Assembly: GCA_934446455.1 (NCBI GenBank)
Contig: CAKSEE010000006.1
Span: 21,166-85,165, forward strand
Reading direction: 5' to 3'
Source: an uncultured Oscillospiraceae bacterium
GTDB taxonomy: Bacteria > Bacillota > Clostridia > Oscillospirales > Ruminococcaceae
DNA length: 64,000 nucleotides
Below are positions 56,656 through 64,000 of this stretch, piece after piece. The notes beneath the pieces are model-generated. The model did no database searches. It was not told the origin of the DNA and saw nothing but the letters and a program-made list of their open reading frames with translations. Within the stretch, counting starts at the first letter, position 1; every line of letters starts with the position of its first letter. A program made the position numbers and the translations under genes.

Positions 56656-57639
56656 TCATTTTTCGTGCTTTTTATAGTGCTGCTCGATATGCTCCACAAA
56701 GCATATGCCCTTTCGTATCGTAAAGAACCTGTCCCTGCACGGGTTAAAGCGCGCGGAGCGCTTCTCCAGCAGCGAAACGGCGGTGTTTATGCGCAGGGCG
56801 CTCGGTTCTATGCCGCCGTCGGCAAGTATCTTCCTCACGGCGCGGCTTCTCAGGGGAGCGGGCAGAGCCGCAAGCGCAGCCGCGTTCCAGCCCCTGCCGC
56901 TGCGCGCCGCTTCAAGCTCGCGCTCTGCAAGCTCGGTAAGAAAGTCGCTGTCCTCTCGCAGCGAATCCTGCGCGCGGGTGACCGCGGTAAAAAACGCGCC
57001 GTTTATACGCTCCATTTCGGGGATTATTATGTGCCGCACCCTGTTGCGGGTGTAGTCGTCGCTTAAGTTGGTGCTGTCCGTCACCCAGTCCTGCCCCATG
57101 GAGCGCAGGTAGTCCTCCACCATGGCGCGGGTGCAGTAAATAAGCGGGCGGACGAACCTGCCGCGCACGGGCGGCACGCCGCACAGACCCTTAAGCCCCG
57201 TGCCGCGCATAAGGTTTATAAGCATGGTTTCAGCGCTGTCGCCCGCGTTGTGCGCGGTCGCGATAAACGAACGCTCCCCGAGCTCCTCGAGCGTCTGCGA
57301 GAACGCGCCGTACCTTGCGCGGCGGGCGCACTCCTCAACGCTCTCGTGCTTCTCACGCAGCGACAGCACGTCTATCCCGTACACTTTAAGCGCAACGCCG
57401 AGCCTTTCGCAAAGCTCGCGGCAGAAGCGCTCGTCGCCGTCGCTTTCCTCGCCGCGCAGGCAATGGTTTATGTGCACCGCGCTCACCGTTATTCCAAGCG
57501 GCTGCTCTAGCTCTTTCAGCGCATACAAAAGCGACACGCTGTCCGCGCCGCCCGAAAGCGCCGCAGCCACCCTGTCGCCGCTATGCAGCATACCGAAGCG
57601 CTCCACCGCCTCGCTTACGCGTGTTACAAGCTCTGTCAT
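56656..57639 (-). CDS. tilS: tRNA(Ile)-lysidine synthase
   Basis: 327 residues. Converts C34 of tRNA-Ile(CAU) to lysidine. PP-loop ALSGGADSVSLLYAL is at about 27-41, with AVHINHCLRGEESDGDERFC, the TAHNAGDSAETMLINLMRGTGLKGL block and LIYCTRAMVEDYLRSMGQDWVTDSTN. The C-terminal domain is short compared with Bacillus TilS (about 470 residues) but within the clostridial range. It overlaps dnaB by 4 nt. Confidence 0.93.
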   Translation of the reverse strand: MTELVTRVSEAVERFGMLHSGDRVAAALSGGADSVSLLYALKELEQPLGITVSAVHINHCLRGEESDGDERFCRELCERLGVALKVYGIDVLSLREKHESVEECARRARYGAFSQTLEELGERSFIATAHNAGDSAETMLINLMRGTGLKGLCGVPPVRGRFVRPLIYCTRAMVEDYLRSMGQDWVTDSTNLSDDYTRNRVRHIIIPEMERINGAFFTAVTRAQDSLREDSDFLTELAERELEAARSGRGWNAAALAALPAPLRSRAVRKILADGGIEPSALRINTAVSLLEKRSARFNPCRDRFFTIRKGICFVEHIEQHYKKHEK

Positions 57640-59027
57640 TGTCCTGCGCCGTCCTGTCCCTGCTGCGTGTTGATGTGCCGCACGTCAACATTTCTGAATT
57701 TAGTGAACTGACCGTCCCAGCCAAGGTACGCCGTGCCCGTTTCGCCGTGGCGGTTCTTTGCAACGATACACTCGCTTACGTTGGGGTTCGGGTCGTCCTT
57801 TTTGTAGTAGGCGTTGCGGTAGAGGAACAGCACGATATCCGCGTCCTGCTCGATAGAACCCGAGTCGCGCAGGTCCGACAGAAGCGGGCGCTTGTCGTCG
57901 CGCTGCTCGGGGCCTCTGGCAAGCTGCGAAAGCGCTATAACGGGGACGTTAAGCTCCTTTGCAAGCACCTTGAGGTTTCGCGTTATCTCGGAAATCTCCG
58001 CGACGCGGTTGCCGTTGTAGTTCTTAACGGACGTCATAAGCTGTAGATAGTCTATGATAACCACGCCTAAGTTCTTTATCCTGCGCAGCTTCGACTTTAT
58101 CGCCGAGGCGTTCGTGCCGGGCGTGTCGTCGATGTAAATAGGCAGCTGCACGAGTATCTCGGCGGCGGTGATTACATCGTTCCACTTTGCGGTTTCTATT
58201 CTGCCCGTCTTTATCGAGTCGGACGGCAGCAGCGCCTCGCTGCTTATCATTCTTGATACTATCTGCTCCTTGGACATTTCAAGGCTGAACACGCAGACCG
58301 CCTTGTCGCGGTATTTTTTCGCGGTGTTCACCGCAACGTTCATTGCAAATGAGGTCTTGCCCATACCGGGGCGCGCCGCAAGAATGATAAGGTCCGAGGG
58401 GTTAAGCCCGAATATCTTCTTGTCCACCTCCATAAAGCCCGTGGACTGCCCCGTCATAACGGGCTGCCCGCCGTTCGCCGCAGAGGAGCGCGCAAGCTCG
58501 TCAAGCGCCTTTACGCGCTCGAAAACTATGCTCGATATGTGCGTTAGATCCTTGTTTTCCTCGCCGCTTCTGATGTCGAATATCTTCTGCTCGGCAAGGT
58601 CTACAATGGCGTTTACGTCCTCCGCGCCCGAGGACGCCGCGTCCATTATTTCGCGCGCCGTGAAGATAAGGCTTCGCAGCACGAATTTATCGCGGATAAT
58701 ATCGGCGTATTTTGCCACCGAGGAAATGCTCGGCACGGACTGCATGAGCTTTGCGAGGTACTCCTTCGCCTGCTCCGCGGTTTCAAAAAGCCCCTGCCGC
58801 ATGACGTTTTCGAGTACAGTTATGATGTCGATGGACTGGCTGCTCATATTCATCTGCACCAGCACAGCATATATGCTGCGGTTCAGCTCGACATAAAAAT
58901 GCTCAGGGTGAAGCACGCCTATGACTTCCGTCATGGCGTTCTGGTCCATAAGCACCGCGCCCAGCACGGACTGCTCCGCGTCCAGGCTGAACGGCAGGTT
59001 CATACCCGAAAGGTCATACTCAGCCAT
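57636..59027 (-). CDS. dnaB: Replicative DNA helicase DnaB (DnaC of Bacillus)
   Basis: 463 residues. N-terminal DnaG-interacting domain (FSLDAEQSVLGAVLMDQNAM), linker, then the RecA-like motor with Walker A AARPGMGKTSFAMNVA, CVFSLEMSKEQIVSRM, Walker B VVIDYLQLM and ALSQLARGPEQRDDKRPLLSDLRDSGSIEQDAD. It lies 1 nt after rplI, as in many Firmicutes near the replication origin. No intein or insertion. Confidence 0.96.
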   Translation of the reverse strand: MAEYDLSGMNLPFSLDAEQSVLGAVLMDQNAMTEVIGVLHPEHFYVELNRSIYAVLVQMNMSSQSIDIITVLENVMRQGLFETAEQAKEYLAKLMQSVPSISSVAKYADIIRDKFVLRSLIFTAREIMDAASSGAEDVNAIVDLAEQKIFDIRSGEENKDLTHISSIVFERVKALDELARSSAANGGQPVMTGQSTGFMEVDKKIFGLNPSDLIILAARPGMGKTSFAMNVAVNTAKKYRDKAVCVFSLEMSKEQIVSRMISSEALLPSDSIKTGRIETAKWNDVITAAEILVQLPIYIDDTPGTNASAIKSKLRRIKNLGVVIIDYLQLMTSVKNYNGNRVAEISEITRNLKVLAKELNVPVIALSQLARGPEQRDDKRPLLSDLRDSGSIEQDADIVLFLYRNAYYKKDDPNPNVSECIVAKNRHGETGTAYLGWDGQFTKFRNVDVRHINTQQGQDGAGQ

Positions 59028-59028
59028 G

Positions 59029-59475
59029 TCAGCCCTCCGTTACGGCTACCGTGAACTTTGCGGTAACGCCCGCGTAGAGCCTTGCCTCTGCGGAAAACGT
59101 GCCGAAGCCCTCTATCTTTGAAGCAAGGTTTATCTTCTTCTTGTCAACGTCGCAGCCCAGTCCCTGCTTTATCGCAGCGGAGACCTCCTTGGACGTCACC
59201 GTGCCAAAGAGTCTGCCGTTCTGCCCCGCCTTTGCGGTGACGGTAACGGTCCTGCCCTCGAGCTTTGAGGCTATGTCCTTTGCGTTTGCAACGTCAACGT
59301 CTATCTTGTGCTGCGCGTGGTCGCGCTGACCCTGAAGCAGGTTAAGATTCTTCGCGGTCGCCTCCTGCGCAAGCCCCTTCTTGATAAGGCAATTTATCGC
59401 GTAGCCGTCCTTTACTTCCTTTACCTCGCCCTTTTTGCCTGTTCCCTGTACGTCCTGTAAAAGTATTACCTTCAT
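59029..59475 (-). CDS. rplI: 50S ribosomal protein L9
   Basis: 148 residues from ATG 59475 (GGAGG at 8 nt). [36 protein letters not shown] is the universal bL9 N-terminal signature; a long helix (about 42-75) connects to the C-terminal domain ([17 protein letters not shown]). Between gdpP and dnaB, the conserved order. Confidence 0.96.
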   Translation of the reverse strand: MKVILLQDVQGTGKKGEVKEVKDGYAINCLIKKGLAQEATAKNLNLLQGQRDHAQHKIDVDVANAKDIASKLEGRTVTVTAKAGQNGRLFGTVTSKEVSAAIKQGLGCDVDKKKINLASKIEGFGTFSAEARLYAGVTAKFTVAVTEG

Positions 59476-59494
59476 CGTTCTGTCCTCCGTATTA

Positions 59495-61588
59495 TCAATT
59501 GCCTTTTTCGGTCTTGTCAACGGCTTCCTCCGGCGGCGCGAAATACTCGTCTATCGCCGCGCAGAGCCGCTCGAGCGCCTCCTGCGCGGTTATACCGTAA
59601 AGCTGCGCGCCCGCCATTGACTGATGTCCGCCGCCGTCGTCCTTCTTGTTGCCGAGAGCCTCCATTATCACCTGCACGTTTACCGTGCCGAACGAGCGCG
59701 CGCTTATGCACCAGCCGCCCTCTATCGGGTAAATGGTGAACGCCGCGTCCACGTTCTCAATGTAGAGCATTTCGTCCGCCGCCTGCGAGCATACCACGCG
59801 TATCCCCGCGAAGTCCTCCTCTACAAGCGATACGGCGCAACACTTGTGGTATATCTTTGCCGCGGCTATTATGTCCGAGCGGCGCGTTTTGCTCTCTATC
59901 GTGGTGTCGAAAAGCTTCTTTACGGATATGGTGTCCGCACCGAGCTTTTTGAGATACGCCGCCGCCTCGAACGTGGATACGCCGCAGCGCATTACAAAGT
60001 CCTTAGTGTCAAGCATTATGCCCGACAGAAGCGCGCCCGCCTCGGGTGCGGCAAGCAGCGTTCCCGCTGAGAAATACTGCACAAGCTCCGTTACAAGCTC
60101 CGCCGCGGAAGAAGCGTTGCTCTCATGGCAGCGCACCGCATAGTCCGTGATAGCGCCCGCGCTCAGCCTGTGGTGGTCTATTACCACAAGGTGAGAGGCG
60201 TCGCACTTTTCAAGCAGCTCGGGGTCCTCCACCTTTTTGGCTATGTGCGTATCGACTATTATCAGCACCGAATCGGGCGTGAAGAAGCTCTTGGCTTCCT
60301 CCGGCTCGATTATGAGCGCGGAATCGTAGCCGAGCGAGGTGTAGTCCGCAAAGCGGTCGAAAAGCACCTTTGCGTTGGTCTTGCGCTCGTCCGTAAAGCG
60401 CGCTACGGCGTACGCGGGCTTGCCGAGCCGTCTTATCGCGCACGCAAGCCCTATCGCAGAGCCTGCGCTGTCAAAGTCGCTGTAGCTGTGTCCCATTATG
60501 TACACCGTGTCCGCGGTGTTTATAAGGGAGCGTATATTCTCCGCCGCAAGGCGTATCTTCACCTTGCCCGTGCGCTCGCGCCCCGGAGAAGCCGCGCCGA
60601 ACGCCGTAAAGCCGTTCGCGGTCTTGACAAGCGCCTGGTCGCCGCCCCTGTCGAGCGCCTTTTCAAGCATTTCCTCAGCGAAGCGCTCGCCCTCGGAAAG
60701 CGACTGCGCCGTAGCTCCAACGCCTATAGAGAGCGTGACCACGGCTCTTTCACGCACGATTATCTCATGCGCCTTGTTGATGACAGACATTTTTTCGGCT
60801 ATCATCTCGCGCAGATACTGCTCCTCAAGCACGATAAGGAACTTGTCCACCGAAATCTTGCGAAGCACCGCCTTCTTCTCAGAGAAGTAGTCCTCGATGA
60901 GCCTGTCAACCTCTATCGTGACTTTGGCGCGCTCGCTCTCCTTTGCGCCCGAAAGCAGCTCCTCGTAGTTGTCCACCATAAGCACCATTACAACGGGCTT
61001 TGTAAGCTCGGCTGTCTTTTTAAGATGCTTATAGTCGGTTATTTCCTCAAACACAAGCACCGTAAGGCGGCTTTCCACGCCGTTTTCAGAGCCCTCGGCG
61101 GGCTTTGCGGAAATCATCGTCACCTTGTTGTCAACAAGCGTGAACTCGTGCCTGTCGGTGTAAACGCGGAACCACCTGCCGTTGTACTCTATCTCGCGCC
61201 CCGCGAGAAGCTCCAGCGGGTTGTCGGTGATAACGCTTAAGCTGTTCTCGTCCTCGCTGGGCTTGAAGAAGCACTCCTCAAAGCGCGTGTTCGCCCATAT
61301 CATGCAGTCCTGTGAATCCACGACCGCAACGGGCAGCGGGAAACTTACGAGCGTCATGCTGTCAGAGCTGCGTATGGCGTCGTTTATCTGCTCGAAATAC
61401 CACAGCTCGCTGCTGCGTATCTGCATGAGCTTTCCCACCGCAAGCGCAGAAGCCGCAAGCAGTATCGGGAAAGACACCCAGAACACCAGCGGATTGTCGC
61501 TGAACAGGTAGAAATCTAGCGTTATCAGCATAACGACAAGCGCACCCACCGCAATAAGCAGAACGCCGCTCTTATATAGATTCTTCAA
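59495..61588 (-). CDS. gdpP: Cyclic-di-AMP phosphodiesterase GdpP (DHH family)
   Basis: 697 residues. Two N-terminal transmembrane helices (about 10-52), a PAS-like domain (about 75-170), a degenerate GGDEF domain (about 185-330) and the DHH/DHHA1 phosphodiesterase (about 345-680). Catalytic motifs are [31 protein letters not shown] and [15 protein letters not shown]1 ends [17 protein letters not shown] (GGGH). Hydrolyses c-di-AMP and thereby tunes potassium, osmotic and wall homeostasis. Placed between rnj and rplI. Confidence 0.95.
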   Translation of the reverse strand: MKNLYKSGVLLIAVGALVVMLITLDFYLFSDNPLVFWVSFPILLAASALAVGKLMQIRSSELWYFEQINDAIRSSDSMTLVSFPLPVAVVDSQDCMIWANTRFEECFFKPSEDENSLSVITDNPLELLAGREIEYNGRWFRVYTDRHEFTLVDNKVTMISAKPAEGSENGVESRLTVLVFEEITDYKHLKKTAELTKPVVMVLMVDNYEELLSGAKESERAKVTIEVDRLIEDYFSEKKAVLRKISVDKFLIVLEEQYLREMIAEKMSVINKAHEIIVRERAVVTLSIGVGATAQSLSEGERFAEEMLEKALDRGGDQALVKTANGFTAFGAASPGRERTGKVKIRLAAENIRSLINTADTVYIMGHSYSDFDSAGSAIGLACAIRRLGKPAYAVARFTDERKTNAKVLFDRFADYTSLGYDSALIIEPEEAKSFFTPDSVLIIVDTHIAKKVEDPELLEKCDASHLVVIDHHRLSAGAITDYAVRCHESNASSAAELVTELVQYFSAGTLLAAPEAGALLSGIMLDTKDFVMRCGVSTFEAAAYLKKLGADTISVKKLFDTTIESKTRRSDIIAAAKIYHKCCAVSLVEEDFAGIRVVCSQAADEMLYIENVDAAFTIYPIEGGWCISARSFGTVNVQVIMEALGNKKDDGGGHQSMAGAQLYGITAQEALERLCAAIDEYFAPPEEAVDKTEKGN

Positions 61589-61610
61589 GCAAGCACCCCC
61601 TCAAGCGCCC

Positions 61611-63533
61611 TTAAACCTCCATGATAACGGGAAGTATCATCGGGCTGCGCTTTGTCTTCTGGTAGATGTAGTCCGAAAGCGCGTCGCGCATGGCGGACTT
61701 GATGTTGCCCCACTCGCGGACGTTGCGCTGCGCGCAGTTGTCCATCACCTGCTTCATCAGCTGCTTCGCCTCGTCTATGAGCGCCTCGCTTTCGCGCACG
61801 TAAACAAAGCCCCTTGAAACTATGTCGGGTCCCGCAAGGACTCTGCCGCTCTCGCGCTCGATAGTCGCCACGATTATCATAACGCCGTCCTCGGCAAGGT
61901 GCTTTCTGTCGCGCAGCACAACGCTTCCCACGTCGCCCACGCCAAAGCCGTCTACCATTACCCTGCCCGACGGTACGGTGCCCGTGTACTTCATTTCCAC
62001 GCCGTCCGTCTCAACCATCTGCCCAAGGTCGCATATGAAAATGTTCTCCTCGGGAATGCCCATGCCCATGGCAAGCTTTGCGTGCTTTTTCATGTGCTTG
62101 TATTCACCGTGTATCGGGATAAAGAACCTGGGCTTTGTGAGGGATATCATCATCTTCAGCTCGTCCTGGCACGCGTGCCCCGAAACGTGCACCTCGTACA
62201 TACTTTCGTATATTACCTCCGCGCCCTGCTTCATAAGCTCGTTTACAACCTTTGTCACAAGCTTTTCGTTGCCGGGTATGGGGTTCGCGGAAATTATGAT
62301 AAAGTCGTTGGGGGTGATTGTCACCTGCCTGTGGTCGCCCGACGACATTCTTGAAAGCGCGGAGAGCGGCTCACCCTGGCTGCCCGTTGTCGCTATAACA
62401 AGCTGCTCGGGGCGGTAGCGGTTCACATCCTCAATGTCTATGAGGGTACCATCGGGAACCTTGATGTAGTTAAGCTCGACCGCCTTTGCTATTACGTTGG
62501 TCATGCTTCTGCCCGACACCGCAACGCGCCTGCCGTGCTTCACCGCCTCGTCGATTATCTGCTGAATGCGGTGGATATTGCTGGAGAACGTCGCGATGAT
62601 GATACGCTTGCCCTCCGCGTCGTTAAACAGCTTGCGGAAGCTCTCGCCCACGCTGCGCTCGCTCTTTGTGTAGCCCGGGCGCTCCGCGTTGGTGCTTTCG
62701 CTCATGAGCGCAAGCACGCCCCTGTTGCCAAGCTCGCCGAAGCGCGCAAGGTCGATTATGCCGCCCTCAATGGGGGTGTAGTCCACCTTGAAGTCGCCCG
62801 TATGCACGATAACGCCTGCGGGCGTGTGGATAGCGAGCGCGCAGGAATCGGGGATAGAGTGGTTCACGCGGATAAACTCAACGGACATACAGCCCATCTT
62901 CACGTTCTGGCGCGGCTCTACCACGTTGAGCGACGCCTGCGACAGCAGCCCGTGCTCCTTGAGCTTGCCCTCTACAAGACCAAGCGTCAGCCGCGTGCCG
63001 TAAATCGGCACGTTTATCTTCTTGAGCAAGTACGGCAGCGCGCCTATGTGGTCCTCGTGACCGTGGGTTATCACAACGCCGCGGAAGCGCTCCCTGTTCT
63101 TTTCAAGGTAGGTGAAATCGGGCACTACAAGGTCAACGCCCGGCATTTCCTCATCGGGGAACGCAAGGCCGCAGTCAACGATAAACATATCGTTGCAGCA
63201 CTCGTACACATAAAGGTTCTTGCCTATCTCGTTAAGACCGCCGAGCGCCGCGAACTTTACGGGCGCGGAGCGAACCTCGCGCTGGGGGCGCTTTGCCGCA
63301 GGCTTCTGCTGGCGCGCGTCCTTCTGCCCGTCCTTCTGTGCGGAACGCCTGTCGGTAAGCACGGGCTTTGCCGCAACGGGCGCGCGGAACTTCTTTACAG
63401 GCACGTTGGCTTTGGCGCGCGGCTTAGAGGACTTCTGCACGGGCGCGGATTTCTGCGCGGGCTGCTCCTGCTTTTTCTTGGGAGCTATGCTCTCGGTTTC
63501 TGTAAGCAGCTTATTGTTGGTAAGTAATCCCAT
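61611..63533 (-). CDS. rnj: Ribonuclease J
   Basis: 640 residues from ATG 63533 (AAAGGAT upstream); the longer frame to 63674 is rejected because it lacks a ribosome binding site and lies in the leader. After about 90 Lys/Pro/Ala/Gln-rich residues (a basic disordered extension) comes the beta-CASP metallo-beta-lactamase core: GLNEIGKNLYVYE, IVDCGLAFPDEEMPGVDLVVPD, VVITHGHEDHIGALPYLL, VHTGDFKVD, SESTNAERPGYTKSE, NIHRIQQIID and HVSGHACQDELKMMI. Endo- and 5'-3' exoribonuclease in mRNA and rRNA processing. It follows a roughly 330-nt leader. Confidence 0.95.
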   Translation of the reverse strand: MGLLTNNKLLTETESIAPKKKQEQPAQKSAPVQKSSKPRAKANVPVKKFRAPVAAKPVLTDRRSAQKDGQKDARQQKPAAKRPQREVRSAPVKFAALGGLNEIGKNLYVYECCNDMFIVDCGLAFPDEEMPGVDLVVPDFTYLEKNRERFRGVVITHGHEDHIGALPYLLKKINVPIYGTRLTLGLVEGKLKEHGLLSQASLNVVEPRQNVKMGCMSVEFIRVNHSIPDSCALAIHTPAGVIVHTGDFKVDYTPIEGGIIDLARFGELGNRGVLALMSESTNAERPGYTKSERSVGESFRKLFNDAEGKRIIIATFSSNIHRIQQIIDEAVKHGRRVAVSGRSMTNVIAKAVELNYIKVPDGTLIDIEDVNRYRPEQLVIATTGSQGEPLSALSRMSSGDHRQVTITPNDFIIISANPIPGNEKLVTKVVNELMKQGAEVIYESMYEVHVSGHACQDELKMMISLTKPRFFIPIHGEYKHMKKHAKLAMGMGIPEENIFICDLGQMVETDGVEMKYTGTVPSGRVMVDGFGVGDVGSVVLRDRKHLAEDGVMIIVATIERESGRVLAGPDIVSRGFVYVRESEALIDEAKQLMKQVMDNCAQRNVREWGNIKSAMRDALSDYIYQKTKRSPMILPVIMEV

Positions 63534-63863
63534 TAAAACTATCCTTTCTTCGGGAAAAACGCCCGCCTGAATACGTTTTTCAAATACGGCACAGCACAGC
63601 CCTGCCCGCGCAGAACGCTCTGCGCGCAGCGACATTGTTTTCCCATTGCAAAATATATTTTCTCTATTAAACAATTTCTGTCAAAGCCTCCGCCGAAAAC
63701 CTTTCCGGGCGTCCCTCCCGTGAACGAACGCGGAGCGGCGCGGCAGGCTCTTTGCATTAAAGCGAATGGAACTGTCTTGTAAGAGCCTTTGCCCAAAACG
63801 GAACGCTTTGCAAAAATAAATTCCGAAAATTCTCATCTGCCGCATAATGGCAAAATGATACAT
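63534..63863 (-). promoter_or_regulatory. Long untranslated leader of rnj
   Basis: From the predicted start site near 63863 to the ATG at 63533 there is about 330 nt with no convincing gene. A CGCGCAG / CTGCGCG hairpin is visible about 80 nt before the start codon. An 85-residue open frame (63539-63796) lacks a ribosome binding site and family resemblance. The length suggests post-transcriptional control. Confidence 0.5.
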
Positions 63864-63869
63864 AGTAAT

Positions 63870-63898
63870 ATTATATCATTTTTCAATAGGAATGTCAA
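63870..63898 (-). promoter_or_regulatory. Consensus promoter of the rnj-gdpP-rplI-dnaB-tilS operon
   Basis: Minus-strand perfect TTGACA (63893-63898), 17-bp spacer, perfect TATAAT (63870-63875), the strongest promoter in the window by consensus. Confidence 0.9.
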
Positions 63899-63968
63899 GG
63901 CACTTTTGCGCGCTATGTAGGAATTTCTGTAGTGCTACAATAGATATTGGACAAAGAAAGAAAAAAGG

Positions 63969-63997
63969 TTGAGAGATAGACCAAAATCTGCTAGAAT
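63969..63997 (+). promoter_or_regulatory. Plus-strand promoter leaving the window
   Basis: TTGAGA (63969-63974), 17-bp spacer, TAGAAT (63992-63997). The gene it drives lies beyond position 64000. Confidence 0.65.
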
Positions 63998-64000
63998 AAA

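Noticed and set aside
63539-63796. 85-residue minus-strand frame in the rnj leader
   Set aside because: No ribosome binding site, no recognisable domain; more likely leader RNA.

Overview
The window looks like a chromosomal segment of an anaerobic, endospore-forming member of the Clostridia, probably a gut Oscillospirales-type bacterium. This rests on the high GC content, the Firmicutes-type gene order (asp23-nusB-xseAB-ispA-dxs-tlyA-nadK-argR-recN; remA-gmk-priA-def-fmt-rsmB-rlmN-prpC-prkC-rsgA-thiN; rnj-gdpP-rplI-dnaB-tilS-hpt-ftsH), a recognisable spoVM gene, consensus sigma-A promoters with 17-bp spacers and strong GGAGG ribosome binding sites. There is no prophage, CRISPR array, IS transposase or rRNA. 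Three tRNA genes (Val, Asp, Gly) form one transcript near 26 kb.

Layout. 0-1.4 kb: a CarD-like regulator, then three tiny genes on the plus strand: a self-contained unit for a 23-residue four-cysteine peptide, a 55-residue membrane peptide, and spoVM. 1.4-4.9 kb (minus): a three-gene surface/polyphosphate-type cassette (VTC domain, DUF4956, Cthe_2159-like lipoprotein). 5.0-14.2 kb (minus): an eleven-gene housekeeping operon from asp23 to recN. 14.5-16.8 kb (plus): two poorly known genes. 16.8-23.6 kb (minus): a five-gene carbohydrate-related operon (SGNH esterase, SDR, thioesterase, GH5 glycosidase, CotH protein) from a consensus promoter overlapped by a cre-like site. 23.8-25.4 kb (plus): an Rrf2 regulator with mnmA.

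25.4-41.9 kb: a DUF378 gene, the tRNA cluster and a long minus-strand operon starting at remA, with a second promoter before the PASTA kinase. It covers nucleotide supply, replication restart, translation initiation (two deformylases and fmt), rRNA methylation, the PrpC/PrkC signalling pair and ribosome assembly. 42-44.5 kb (plus): a sugar-isomerase-like protein, a WYL regulator and a 47-residue Cys/Gly/Asn-rich peptide. 44.9-50.4 kb: ybaK, a TerD-family gene with a small membrane protein, then on the plus strand a PHP phosphoesterase, malic enzyme, TSCPD protein, metF and a free-standing methionine synthase reactivation domain. 50.7-63.5 kb (minus): a second WYL regulator, YdcF, zinc-ribbon and GNAT proteins, then ftsH, hpt, tilS, dnaB, rplI, gdpP and rnj.

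The most unusual structure is a 218-bp structured repeat present twice in opposite orientation (44598-44815 and 50421-50638), differing at one base. Both copies lie between convergent genes. Each is bracketed by two copies of a terminator-type hairpin, whose sequence differs between the loci but is duplicated within each locus. This is what a small non-autonomous mobile element that inserts at terminators and duplicates them would leave behind. The tiny genes at 0.8-1.3 kb and 44.4-45.6 kb, and several perfect inverted repeats at promoters (hpt, DUF378), are the next most interesting items. All assignments come from reading the sequence; no database search was run.
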